From NCBI GenBank assembly GCA_021613335.1, contig JAJTWR010000341.1, positions 1,660,001 to 1,724,000 on the forward strand: a stretch of 64,000 nt of DNA. Reading direction: 5' to 3'. The DNA is from Whitmania pigra. Its lineage: Eukaryota; Annelida; Clitellata; Hirudinida; Haemopidae. A program made the position numbers and the translations under genes. Below the pieces are notes generated by a model. It was not told where the DNA came from. It worked only from the letters and a program-made list of their open reading frames with translations, and ran no database searches. Position 1 is the stretch's first letter, and each line of letters begins with the position of its first letter. This document shows positions 45,336 through 60,695 of this stretch, in pieces.

Positions 45336-46103
45336 TTAGACAATTACAACGATAGCCCTGATATCGATGGACACTTTCGAAACGTGAGCTAGCTTACCTG
45401 TCCTGCTGCTTTGGTCGACCGTGTATTCAGTTTTGGGAAGGTCCGTCCCAGGACGACTCTGGTGGATGAGGTGGGTTTACAATGGAAATTAGGAAACAGA
45501 GGTCGTGTCGAAATGAGCGGTTTGTCTTATCGGGAACTTACTTCTACTTGGACACTTTGGAGGTGACCGCCCGACACCTCGAATGCGAACTCTTCAAAAA
45601 ACAAGTAGGACGCAGCAGGTCTTTTGATGCTGCATTTCCAGCTGCCTAAAGGATAAGATCTCTCGACTTGAAGGTCCCAGGTCTTAAATTTAAATGGGCT
45701 TTTAGCATAAACCCTTGCCAATTTTGTTAGAAAAGTAGTGCTACACAATCAATGCACAAATGATAAAGAGTTATAACCTCTTTTGTACCACCTTGAGCCT
45801 TGTAAGAAAATGTGCACTTATTCTTGCCCTGCAAATAAAAATTTCAAGAAATACTTTTGGTAAGGAAACAAATACATTAACAAGTGATTAAAGTATTCAC
45901 TATCAAGCTATGTCAAGATGAAATATGCTTACGGCCAAAGCATACACTGTTTGCAGACCGGCTCCAGGTTTAATATCAACTAATTCGATGGAAATTGCAT
46001 TCCAGTCCAGAGCAGCAGTAAGTCTTAAAATCAAAAGGACAACAAACGAAACGGCCGCAATATTGGCAATAGAAAGAACGCTAAACTGAAATTTACTCAT
46101 CAT
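45336..46103 (-). CDS. MYDGF: Myeloid-derived growth factor (MYDGF/UPF0556) homologue
   Basis: Four exons in phase, 46103-45933, 45828-45778, 45682-45542 and 45458-45336, give 161 residues. The N-terminus has an uncleaved-anchor or signal segment (IANIAAVSFVVLLIL). Family hallmarks follow: VDIKPGAGLQTV, then CTFSYKAQGGTKETW, then WKCSIKRPAASYLFFEEF with EVSGG, then TDLPKTEYTV. The two conserved Cys of the beta-sandwich are present (exons 2 and 3). Vertebrate MYDGF is an ER/Golgi and secreted protein retained by a C-terminal RTEL. Here the protein ends RAIVVIV, so the retrieval signal is absent unless another 3' exon is used. Two ATGs start the frame (46103, 46100). It shares a 386-bp divergent promoter with SUCLG1. 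Confidence 0.85.
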
Positions 46104-46489
46104 AAAATCTGGGCATGTGTTGGGCTGTGATATCTTGATACTTTATCGCAAAATCATGGCAACGTAGCAAAATATCACTGGCCGGCGTACAAAAGTAAGC
46201 ATATAAATAAATTTTTTGTTTGATTTATAAATTTTAAAATGTGTTTATTATTTTTTAAATGTTTTGAGACATTTGTCGTTTTTTTAAAGCAATTTTTTTG
46301 TATAATTTTTTTTCAGTTTGAATGCACATCTCTATTTTTTAAATATATTTATTATATTAAAATACAACTCGATTACTTTAATAATAAATTATCATTTGTT
46401 TTAAGTTTTGGCTATCTGCTTTCTAATTCATGCTCATGCTTGTGCCTTCTTCCGTAACAGTGGAGTTAATAATATCCTGAGACTTGAAA
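46104..46489. promoter_or_regulatory. Bidirectional promoter, MYDGF homologue and SUCLG1
   Basis: Only 386 bases separate the two head-to-head start codons. The middle is strongly T-rich on the plus strand (46200-46400), while the MYDGF side is GC-richer with GGCCGGCG at 46180. No TATA box is positioned convincingly for either gene. Confidence 0.6.
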
Positions 46490-49400
46490 ATGGCGTCTTC
46501 AAGGTTGTTTTCGTGTAAGTGAAATTTGATGTTTGCATTTGTCTCAATAACGTTTACCAATTTAGAATTTATCGTTTTCGTATGGTGAATGATGTTTGTT
46601 TTCACTCACATTTTTACGTCGTAAAGTGATCGTAGCTGTTGCATTTTATAAAACAAACAAAATTCACTGCATATTTTCATGCACATAGTTATAATTTATA
46701 TGACGACCTCACCAAAACTTTATATACAGTTTCACACATACTTTCGTACGTACTTACGTAGTCTCTGCCGCAACAGAGACAGGGAAAGGAACAGAAATGT
46801 TTATTATTATTATTATTATTATTAGTAGTAGTAGTAGTACTAGTAATTTTGCAAATAATTTTCAGTCGTGCGATTTGCACCAAGATCCTTCACTGTGAAT
46901 GTGAGGAACCTGGGTTATGATAATTCAAGAAAAAATTTGATGGTAAACAAAAATACCAAAGTGATATGCCAAGGATTCACTGGTAAACAAGTAGGTTTTT
47001 TTCTCAAGTTTTTTTCTTGTAAGACCATTGCAATGATTTCTGGTTTAATATGGAAGTTCTTGCTTTCAAAATATCCACAACTTCTTTTTATTGGCGATTT
47101 CTGTCTGATATTGATTTACAGTTTCAGTGTATTGATTTATAGGTTGCTTGTACTAAACTTTCAGTAGATTTCTGCTCATGTTGTGTTATCATTCCAAGTC
47201 TTATCCTTATCGTCTTTAGTCATTCTTTTGCATTCATCCATGCTTGTCGCTTGTATGTCAAATCAGCGCACACGCCCATAAGCTTCAAATCCGACGTCCG
47301 CCACGCACGTGCATTATCTTATTATTCTTAAATGAGCGTTAAATGAGATTTGGGCTTTGTATTGCAGGGTACTTTTCACAGCCAGCAGGCCATTGATTAT
47401 GGAACGAAGATGGTGGGAGGTGTCTCCCCTGGAAAGGGTGGAAAGATGCACCTCGGACTTCCCGTCTTCAACACTGTTAAGGAGGTTGGTTGGCTTTGTT
47501 CTTTTAGTCCATCACAAATGGTGATGATGATGATGATGATATCCAGGCTTTATTGAAGTCAGGTGTTCGAATGAATCTTGTTTTGTTGACTTTTTTGTTG
47601 AAATTATTTTACGTTTCACGCGAATCGTGAGAAATAATAGCAGAATAATAATTAATGTTAATAGCAGAATAATAATTGGTGTTATGTACTTAAATGGTTA
47701 TTGACTGGGGAAGATTCTCTTGTGCCAATGTCTTATTCAATTACTGACTTTATTAAGATTAAGGTAGTTTATCTAATGCGCATGTATATATATATATCAT
47801 GCATGTGTATTATCGTCGAGCACCGTCTGTTAGAATATTTGTAAGTAAAATACGATGATAGACTTGCTGAAGTGTCAACAAAAAACAGATTTATTTATCA
47901 TTAATCCATTGAAGTCCAAAGGCTATCATGTAACCCTAATAAGTTAGAGGCACAGAATTACGGGCAACATCACGATACCACATAAACACAAACTCCATAA
48001 ACCGTTGCGACAACGATTATCCTCCCAACCAGGCCAAAGAAGCAACGAACTGCGATGCCACGGTCATCTACGTTCCTCCCCCTGTGGCCGCTGCCGCCTG
48101 CCTCGAGGCCATCGAAGCCGAGATCCCCCTGATCGTCATGATCACCGAGGGCATACCTCAGCACGACATGATCAGAGTCAAGAGAAGACTCATGGAACAG
48201 GACAAGTGCAGACTCGTGGGCCCAAACTGCCCTGGACTTATTAAGGTGGGTTTAACGAGAGGCGACCGTTGAACGATCGGGCGATTCGTTCTTCGTTTAG
48301 TCGCTTTCTTTGAACTTTCTGAAACTTCGATCGCACGCTTTCGAATGTAGGTTGAAATTTAATCGATGTTCAATTGAAGTTTGATCGATGATTTATTTAT
48401 TTCGTGATGAAAGCTCAAGAATTGCATTCTTTGAATGTTGCAGTAAGGATGTGCATTAGGAATGCTTAATCAGATATATTTTATAAACAAGACAGTCTGT
48501 CTGCAGACATATTAATGTACAATTTGAATTTAATCATAAATTTTTCTTCATTCCATCAGCCTGGAGAATGCAAGATTGGAATCATGCCCGGCCACATTCA
48601 CACGGCCGGAAAGATAGGTTAGCCATTCACTCATTCACGTTTCAGAACAAGCTTCCCGTCTTCTAATCTTGTAGGCTCATCAAAATGTGCACATAAATTA
48701 TACCAAATCAAACATCCCACAGGAATCGTGTCGAGGTCAGGCACCTTGACCTACGAGGCTGTGCACCAGACCACCCTGACTGGTCTCGGTCAGACCGTCT
48801 GCGTGGGCATCGGTGGAGATCCGTTCAACGGAACGAACTTCATCGACTGTCTTGATGTTTTCATCAAGGATCCGAGCACTGAAGGTTTTTTTTGTGATGG
48901 AGTCTTTTAATTCCTACGAACTGGTGATGATGATGATGATGATGATGATGATGGTGATGAGAATAAGTAGTAGACTTAGATTCAGCATTTTAACTTATTC
49001 AAGGTTGACATCGTGTGCGTACTATTTTCTGTTTTATACTTAATTTTATTCAGTTAATTATAACAAGTGAGTTTTTTAGTTAGCTAATAATTAATAAATA
49101 ATAATGTCGTTAGGCATCATCCTCATCGGTGAGATTGGAGGACAGGCGGAAGAGCAGGCATCGGAATTCCTGAAGGAGCACAACTCTGTGAGTTACCGGA
49201 TTGCCTTTGCATGTTAATTAGTACATTACCATTTACTAATCTGGCATAATTAGCAGACCCAATCGTTTAATGCACTTAAATTATCATTACCGATCGTTAC
49301 TCTTTAAATTGTCATGGAACATTCCAGCATTTACATCTTCCTTCCACTTAAATACAGGGTCCAAACAGGAAACCCGTGGTCTCCTTCATTGCTGGCCTCA

Positions 49401-49753
49401 GTGCTCCCCCTGGCAGGAGAATGGGTCACGCAGGTGCCATCATTGCCGGCGGTAAGGGTGGAGCCAAAGAGAAGATCGAGGCCCTGAAGAGTGCCGGAGT
49501 CGAGGTGACCATGTCCCCTGCTCAACTTGGAAGCACCATGGTCAAGGTAAACTTAAGCACTTGTACAGTCCTTACGTGGGATTTGAACCTGCCTTTCATA
49601 CCTTTTGACTTGTCTTGGAACTATTATCAAACTTTTTTGTTCTAAGTTTTATAAACTGAAGATCTAAAATTATTTTCTGAATGATCCTATTAGAGACGAT
49701 AACTTATAATTGATCGTTTACAGGCATTCGAGAAAATGGGCAAGAAGGTGTAG
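46490..49753 (+). CDS. SUCLG1: Succinate-CoA ligase subunit alpha, mitochondrial
   Basis: Nine exons in phase: 46490-46514, 46866-46990, 47368-47484, 48033-48245, 48560-48617, 48723-48884, 49114-49187, 49358-49546, 49724-49753; 330 residues, close to the mammalian subunit. The N-terminus is basic and free of acids ([16 protein letters not shown]), as expected of a mitochondrial presequence. The CoA-binding part reads [15 protein letters not shown] then GGVSPGKGG then [48 protein letters not shown] and [12 protein letters not shown] follow. The phosphorylated histidine is His282 in [13 protein letters not shown]. It catalyses succinyl-CoA to succinate with ATP or GTP formation in the citric acid cycle, with a beta subunit encoded elsewhere. 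Donor GTTGGT after exon 3 is unusual but phase-consistent. Confidence 0.97.
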
Positions 49754-50676
49754 TGAGAGGGCAACTTCAGCGGCGACAAGGGGTTCGACCGGCGCAGTTT
49801 CGAGGCGTCTGCTCCTCTCGATCGTAATTCGCCGCATTTTTTCCACTTTTGCATAACCGACACTCGTCTCTCTAGCAGCAGCATTTAACGAAAGCAGATT
49901 GCTCTGTTGCTAGAATCTGGTAGTGTCGAATGTACATCTGAAATGGAGTGTAGATGTTCGTGTTGTCGCTTGTTAAGATGTCTATTAATTTTTGGCTAAA
50001 GAACGTTGGAACCTTTTCAAACTCTGATTTTCTGATTTTGTCGACTTAGTACCCGGCTAACATTCGGTCCCGCTTTGCCGGACTCGTTCGCAAGCAGACG
50101 CTTCCCGTGCAATTCATCCGACATTACGTGCTTTTACCTCTGCCATTCGATGTTCTGAAACGTTTTCAATTATTCCTAAGATATGTTTTAGACTATTGGA
50201 TCTCTTAGTAATTTCTGATTAGTAATTTCCACGGATTTCGATCGATGTTCGGAGTTGACCTGGTTGGTCGGATTGGCGCTTCGATCTGTTCTGACCCCGG
50301 GTTTTCGTGCCCGGGAGGTCGCATGCTTTTCCGGAAATTTCGACAGTGCACTTTTCTTTTTGTTGAAGATTAACATAATTTAGGAACGTTTGTTGTTTTT
50401 AGGTAAAATATAAATTGGCAAATATTCTGGGGTTTTTTTATTGAAATTATTCACAATTCGACCACACATTGATTTTCCTGGTTTCCTGAGAGGTGAAGAT
50501 CTTGTGAAGGTCGGATCAAAGTAGTTAGTGGAGTGCTAGGGTGCCGCTGCGAATGTTAGGGTGGAAATGATGTGGAAATCAACTGAGTCAGTAGTGGGTT
50601 TCGGTCAGCCACGTCTGAATGTTCTGGGCGTCGGGTAGTTGCGAAATGTCCACGGAGTGCCGGGTCGAAGCGCCCG

Positions 50677-54311
<3,635 letters not shown>

Positions 54312-55291
54312 TTTTTTAAAATCAGATTTCCAATTGTTTTGTTGACTCACGTGGACAGCTTTTATTTACAAATAAAATTAGTAGATGACGCGCCGATGCG
54401 ATTTTGAGTTTTAAGTTCGTAATTTTGTCGTTAATTGTTTGTTGATTAATTAATTTTAAAATTATTCCATAATGAAAGATAAAGGAAATAAATTTTGTTT
54501 ATAAAATCGAACAATTATGAAAAATCTCAGTAAACTGTTTGAATTGAAAATTGTGGAGAATGGAAAATGAACGTTGAATAATAATATTTGAAGCCATGTT
54601 ACAAATTACTGAAGAAATTACTGAAATTGTATCAAGAGTTTATTCACAATAAAAAAGAATTTCATAAAAATGTGAATTATTTTTTAAAATAAATTACTCA
54701 ACTTGAAACGCGCTCACTTTTTTCAAACCTTGCTTTAGAAAGTTTCCATCTGATTCTGTTAAATGTAAAGAATTGAGTTACGTAACAAATGTTTCCATCA
54801 CGATTATGACTGTGGCTGTAATTATTGTTGTTATTATTATTATCATCATCATCCTTACTGTTATTATCACGTACACATCAATCATCAACATCATTATCAC
54901 CATCGTCAGTTTCAGATCACCTTAAAACTCTGCAAACTCAAATTTAGCAAGGCTTAAAAAATGAACTACAAAGAGCAAGAATAAGGTTCAAGAATTAAGG
55001 CTGAACGGCCCAAAACTTTCTTCCTCTGAGGTCAAAGTCGAACTTTTACCCGCCCATCATCGAGAAATAAAGTTCTGTGCTGACTGGCACAGAGTAAACT
55101 AGCTCAACTTTGATTGCACTTGCACTGTTCTAGGGATTTGATTACTAAAATTCGAACCAAATTCTATCTTTTTAAAATCGAATTTCACTTTAAGATAATT
55201 TATTGTTCATCTATTTTATTTTATTTTATTTTATTTTATTTTTTGAATTAAAAATCCGAATAATTTTGTCCTCGAATCTTTGAAATCCTTG

Positions 55292-57207
55292 ATGTCAATG
55301 GGACGACAAGAGGGATCGCCGTTGTTTGCAGAATCGATTGCAAACTACGACAGCAGGAGACTGAGAGGAAGGAAGAAAATCTTGATCGGGGTCATCACGG
55401 TCGGTGTAACGGTGTTGCTGACGCTGGCCATTGCTATTCCCCTGTCGACAGACAACAGTATCAAGACAAACTCGTCGTCCATTCTTCTGGGCTCTCTGCC
55501 TCAGAACCAAGAGATCAGGGATTTTGAAGAAGAAGAAAAAGAAGAAGAAACTGCTGCTGCTGATGATGGAGGGGACTAGTTAGGATTTTTTATTTTTTAA
55601 TTATTTTTATTTTTATTTACCACGTTTTGTAGCCTCAAATTTAAGATCAAATTTAAACAAAAAAAAACAAATTTTTTATATTTAACATTTCATAATGTTT
55701 ATTCCATTTTTACCAGACATTTTTTAATAATTACATCTGCTAAATAATTAACTAAATTAAGTTTTTTTTTGATTTATAAATTCAAGCAAAGACATCCCAG
55801 ACCAAGAAAATCAGGAAGAAGGTCCACTGAAGTCTTTCTGGTCATCCAGGAGGAGAACCAGAAGACCCCACCATCCTTCCCATCCAACCAAATGTCCTCC
55901 GGCAAGCACAACAACAACAACCGAAGCTGGAAAGGACGAAGACGATGACGACCACCATGGAAGGATCACCAGGAAACGACGCACAACCGAAAATCCAGAT
56001 TCATTCGAGGACAACGAAGAATACGTAGACGTTGAAGACAGATCTTGGCGTCCTAGGCCAAGAACGAGAAGGCCCTGGTGGCCTTGGACAACTAAAAAGG
56101 ACGACCATTGTGACGACGAGTCCGAGAAACCACGGCATCCAACTGATCACACCAGAAAACCATGGCACCCTACTGACCACACCAGACGGCCATGGTACCC
56201 TACTGATCACACCAGACGGCCAGGGTACCCTACTGATCACACCAGACGGCCATGGTACCCTACCGATCATACCAGAAGGCCAAAGACTCCCAAGTCTACC
56301 ACGACCCACTCTACCACCCAAAGTCCAGAATCCACCACTACAGAAACATGGACTAGCAAGCGTCCAAGGAAGACAAAATGCCAGAAGCTTTCTGAGGATC
56401 AAACTCGTAGCGTCCAGTTGGGTGATTATGCCAACATCTGGTGGCATGAACTGCTCAGAGTTCAAAGTGCAGAGGTCCCGATACCGCTGAACCTTATTGG
56501 CTGCTCAAAGGGTTACTTCAGGGTTAAGATTTATGGTGGTTTCTATACTCCTGAAGATGCCAAAGCCATCTACAAGTACAATGACAATAAAGGAAATAAT
56601 GTGACCATTTCACGTCAGTACATATCGCTATTGGAATAATAGTTTTATAATTATAAATAAAATTATAGTTTTATAATTGTAGATGAAATTATAGTATTAA
56701 TTATTATTGCGACGAATATTATGAACAGAAATTGATTTTCTAACATGATGTCTTTACGATTTGCACAGTGGAACTAAGGCCTACCGATCTTCTAACTCAG
56801 TGGCTGGAGATTTCAGACAACGAGGTACCGTGAGATATTTTCCCAAGCTAATTAACATTCATTTAATCAAACATAATTTAAAGCTATTAATAAATTTTAA
56901 TAATTCATGTAATTAATTAATTAAATAATAATTAATTTTCCTTTTTCACTTTTTGTTGTATTCATTCCGAAACACTACATCGCAGGAAATCCAGCTCAGT
57001 TTCGTGTCAAGAGTCAATGACACTCTTCTGACGTACGAATGCTTGCCTTCCAAATTCGGAGCGGCAGAATACGTCATCAGGGTCTGGGCTTTGGAACCAA
57101 AAGAAACCCCTGACGCCACAGCACTGTCCTTGTTCGATTTGGCCAATTCTCTCGGCTTAAACCCAGAGGAGTTGATCTACAGAGAGATTGATCAGACAAA
57201 TTGCTGA
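55292..57207 (+). CDS. Type II membrane protein with Thr/Pro-rich repeated stalk, unknown family
   Basis: Four exons in phase, 55292-55578, 55787-56613, 56769-56824 and 56986-57207, give 463 residues. A short cytoplasmic start (MSMGRQEGSPLF) is followed by RRLRGRKK and one hydrophobic helix (ILIGVITVGVTVLLTLAIAI), so the bulk should be extracellular. An acidic segment (EEEEKEEE) leads to an Arg/Thr/Pro-rich stalk with five tandem copies of a decapeptide, PTDHTRRPWY and variants (56145-56285), then a TTTHSTTQSPESTTTE mucin-like patch. The C-terminal 190 residues look globular (YANIWWHELL, GCSKGYFRVKIYGG, NDTLLTYECLPSKFG, FDLANSLGLNPEELIYREID) and contain a few Cys and N-x-T/S sequons. I do not recognise that domain. 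The second ATG (55298) is an alternative start. Confidence 0.65.
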
Positions 57208-57567
57208 GTCAGAAGAGAGACTTTGGCACTTTGGGATGTTTGGACTTTTGGCTGTTTTGCTTTTAATTTTATGAAACATTGCTTTTTTTTGGAATTTTTG
57301 GTGTTGTTGTTGAAAAGGTGTTCATGCTGTTGATTAGGTTGTTTGAATGTGCATAATTTATGCTCAGTTGTGTTTAACTGTTATTAGTATTATATGTTAC
57401 AATATTCATAACCTGGTTATTATTTGTTATTTATGCTGTAATATTAGTAATTCTGTTTATGCTTTTCATAAATTTGCTTTTTACGGTAGCAGACGAACCA
57501 AAAAATAAAATGGAATTTTTATTTTGTAAATTAACTCCTAATTGGAAAAGTACGAGCTTGGAATTAT

Positions 57568-57865
57568 TTCCATCCATTCATCCATCCTTCCATCCATCCA
57601 TCCATCCATCCATCCATCCATCCATCCATCCATCCATCCATCCATCCATCCATCCATCCATCCATCCATCCATCCATCCATCCATCCATCCATCCACCAT
57701 CCATCCATCCATCCATCCATCCATCCATCCATCCATCCATCCATCCATCCATCCATCCATCCATCCATCCATCCATCCATCCATCCATCCATCCATCCAT
57801 CCATCCATCCATATATCCATATATCCATCCATCCATCCATCCATCCATCCATCCATCCATCCAGC
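57568..57865. repeat. (CATC)n array, about 290 bp
   Basis: More than 70 near-perfect CATC units with one deletion (57697) and two ATAT variants (57810-57828). It reads SIHPSIHP or WMDG in every frame; ORFs across it are artefacts. Confidence 0.97.
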
Positions 57866-57926
57866 CATCTTCTCTCCTCCGACTGTTCGTAAATTGGAAT
57901 CTGTTTTTTGCCCCTTTTTTCATGGA

Positions 57927-58076
57927 ATGGGGGCGCATTCGTCAGTTCAGAAGGCGAAATTGGAATTGCAACGTCTTCCATGGAAGCACACGACTGATAG
58001 ACGCTGTGGATTTTGGGCCGCAGCCATCATCGTCATAATCGTCTTGGTCATCTCCATCACGGAATTATCACCCTGA
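57927..58076 (+). CDS. Hypothetical 49-aa single-pass membrane peptide
   Basis: ATG to TGA frame just after the CATC array. A basic N-terminal half ([18 protein letters not shown]) precedes a clear membrane helix ([17 protein letters not shown]) and a short tail ELSP. The layout is that of a tail-anchored or small integral membrane protein, or of a terminal exon. The helix is partly built from ATC/GTC codons that a CAT-type repeat would give by chance, and the larger frame upstream is microsatellite, so support is weak. Confidence 0.3.
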   Translation: MGAHSSVQKAKLELQRLPWKHTTDRRCGFWAAAIIVIIVLVISITELSP

Positions 58077-58945
58077 TGATGATGATAACACTAACATTCT
58101 GAGTTCACCATTCATTCATTCATTCATTCGTTCGTTCATTCCAAGTAATTTCTTATCATCTTCAGAAAGATCCAATAACTTGAAGATCCTGCTAAAACAA
58201 TTTGTAAACAACTGCTGCCCAAAATGAAATCAATCCTCTCGGAAAAGTTTCAAACGAGGTCCAAATTCCACCGGCACTTCATTCCTCCGTGAAGGGTGGA
58301 AAGAAAGTCAAGGACGACCAAAACACGTACGGATCAAGTGCTGTTCCACATTCCATAAATTGGAAGCAACTGGAGTGAATTCAAATAGAAAACACTCCAA
58401 CCTATATGGTGGTGATGACGATGATGATGATGGAGGTGCTGATGATGATGGTCATGGAGATAAAGATAGGGAGAGAACGGAAAAACTCATTGTGTGAACC
58501 AAAAATACTTCGGTCGTTTCATTAAATATTGCCATCTAAATCAAATTCTCAAAGACTTAGCCGAATGAATCTGGATGTACAAATAATTTTAAAAAAAAAA
58601 AATTAGTTTAAAACTAAATCACCAATTCAACGAACACAATAAGAACTCCGAAACGTCAGAGACTTAAAGCAGCTTGCACCGAATCCTCGTTTAGCATGAG
58701 CAGTTGAAATCTAAAATCCCGTAGGCGTCTAAATAAATCCATTCGACCCACTTTCCCCTATCATCCCATCAGCCTCCTCGAACTCTAGCGCAGCGCCTAG
58801 AAGCGCCAAGCGGAGACCACGCCTCCTATCTTATCAAAGCCTTAAAATCCAACAACAGCTCTCAAGAACATCATTTATATCGACCTCATTTTCAGTTGAA
58901 GAAATTTTGAGTCTGTTTTTTTCTTCGCTCGGTTGTTTTTTGTCC

Positions 58946-59876
58946 ATGTCGTTCCATTACTTTGGCGGCCGAAACAGCTGCGCGGGTTTGGCGCCGAGTC
59001 GAGATTTCGGCGCAAATGCGTCTGCCAGGAGAGGTTATTGAGTTTATTGTGTCTTTGGTTAAGTTTTATTTTGTTTCTATTTAAAAGAAATTGTTGATGA
59101 CTTCCTGAAGATGGATTTTCAGATTGGCAGTACAATCTCTCAGGATATCAGGCTTACAAGAAGCCGAGCTATGAGAGAATGAGGTGATGCGCTATTTCTT
59201 ATTATTAATCATCTGATTACTTTTTGTTTAATTAGTTATGTTATATTCAATTTCTGTTTAAATAATTTTTTATTTAGAAGTTAAGCTACTATTTTTTGTA
59301 AAATAATTATTTAAAATAACAACTATTTTTCTAAAAAAAAAAATATTTAAAGCGAGCTGTTTCTTAAAATTGCCCCTCGAAATGATTTTATTTATCAACA
59401 TCGTCACGCACGGTAATGATTAATTGCTAGTAGGGACGTAATTTTGTGGGAGGGGGGGCAACGGCCTACCTACCTTTGGACCCAAAAAAGGTCCCCTCAC
59501 GTTTTGCGAGGGTCTGCCCCCTAAACTTTGGCTAGAAGTAAAAAATGCCATCTTCTAAAAAAACAATTTTGATGAAATGATTATAATAATTATTATTAAA
59601 ACTTATTATAACCCCCAACACCGAAAATATCTTATAATCATTGTAAATGGTTATAAAAATGATAATAAAAACTATTATCATAATCTCAAGGGTTTGCCCC
59701 CTTGGAAAATGCTGGAATGGCGTCCCTGGATGCCAGTAAAATTATAATAAACCGTACCAACCAATTGTCATAATTTACAATTTATTATAATTACAGTGTC
59801 GACAATAGCGAGCTCAACTCAGCTGACATAATCAAGAAGCTAGCTGAGGTTGGTAACGAAATAAAAGATAACAATC

Positions 59877-59917
<41 letters not shown>

Positions 59918-60152
59918 TCAATAACGACCATCTGTGACCGATTCGAATACATTGAATCCAAAGGTGTTACGTATCATGTAATGATGTAAAAATTCATAAA
60001 CTGAAATCACAACCGCATTTTTATTTCCACCCCCAAATTATCAGAGATCGAAACAGGTGAACTTTTCCAAGATGGAGGTCTCCAAAACACGCCAGAAGAT
60101 CAGAGACCTGATCTGCCGATCGAAGAACGACCCGAGGTACTTCGATTACTGA
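58946..60152 (+). CDS. Conserved-looking 101-aa protein of unknown family
   Basis: Four exons join in phase, 58946-59033, 59123-59183, 59797-59848 and 60045-60152. The start ATG is the first in a GC-rich, exon-like leader (MSFHYFGGRNSC). The middle reads DWQYNLSGYQAYKKPSYERM. The C-terminal half is charged and probably helical (SADIIKKLAERSKQVNFSKME then TRQKIRDLI), closing with SKNDPRYFDY. No signal peptide or membrane segment; net basic. Aromatic-rich N-terminus plus amphipathic helix would suit a small adaptor or axonemal protein, but that is speculation. I recognise no family. Intron 2 contains a candidate MITE. It converges with CLCC1. Confidence 0.6.
59431..59728. mobile_element. Candidate hAT-like MITE inside an intron
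   Basis: The left end TAGGGACGTAATTTTG and the reverse-complemented right end CAGGGACGCCATTCC match over AGGGACG and again over GGGGGCAA a few bases further in. Flanks ATTGCTAG and GATGCCAG agree at five of eight positions, a possible decayed 8-bp target duplication. The element is 298 bp with no ORF and much GC-richer at its ends than the surrounding intron. Confidence 0.45.
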
Positions 60153-60695
60153 CCTTTCAACCCAGGCTCAAACCAACATGACCTCCACAGATAAATCGTT
60201 GACTCGAAGTAATGTTTTCGGACAATGACCTTAATCGACTAAATACATTCGTGTTAATCGTATAAACTCAAAATAGTTTGCCTCGAGAAATTCTAAGGTG
60301 TCGTCGTAAACTTGAAAACTCGCCCTCGTGCAAACAAAACATGATGCAAAGGTTCAAACGACAAGTGCAGAAGCCGTTCGGAATTAACATTTCAAGAGCA
60401 ATGTTCGGCGATTGGGGCTAAACAGGTTTAATAAATATCTCCAAGACTAACCCATCAAAACCAATTTGAACCTTCAAAAATAAATCTTAACACGAGAAGA
60501 AAAACAACTGCTTCGCAATAAACGCTTCAACTTTTTGGCTACTTCCTCAAAACAAGAAGACATTATGCAGCTTCAACAGCTCATGCAAAGATGCCACGTC
60601 GACAAAAATGCCATGTCTTCAATGACTCGTCATTACAAGAGATTCACAGACTCAAAATAGACAGAAAGTTTTGAGCTCGAAGAATGAAGTCTAAT

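Noticed and set aside
57459..57980. Long frames reading SIHP and WMDG repeats on both strands
   Set aside because: Produced by the (CATC)n array; any frame of a tetranucleotide array without stops is open.
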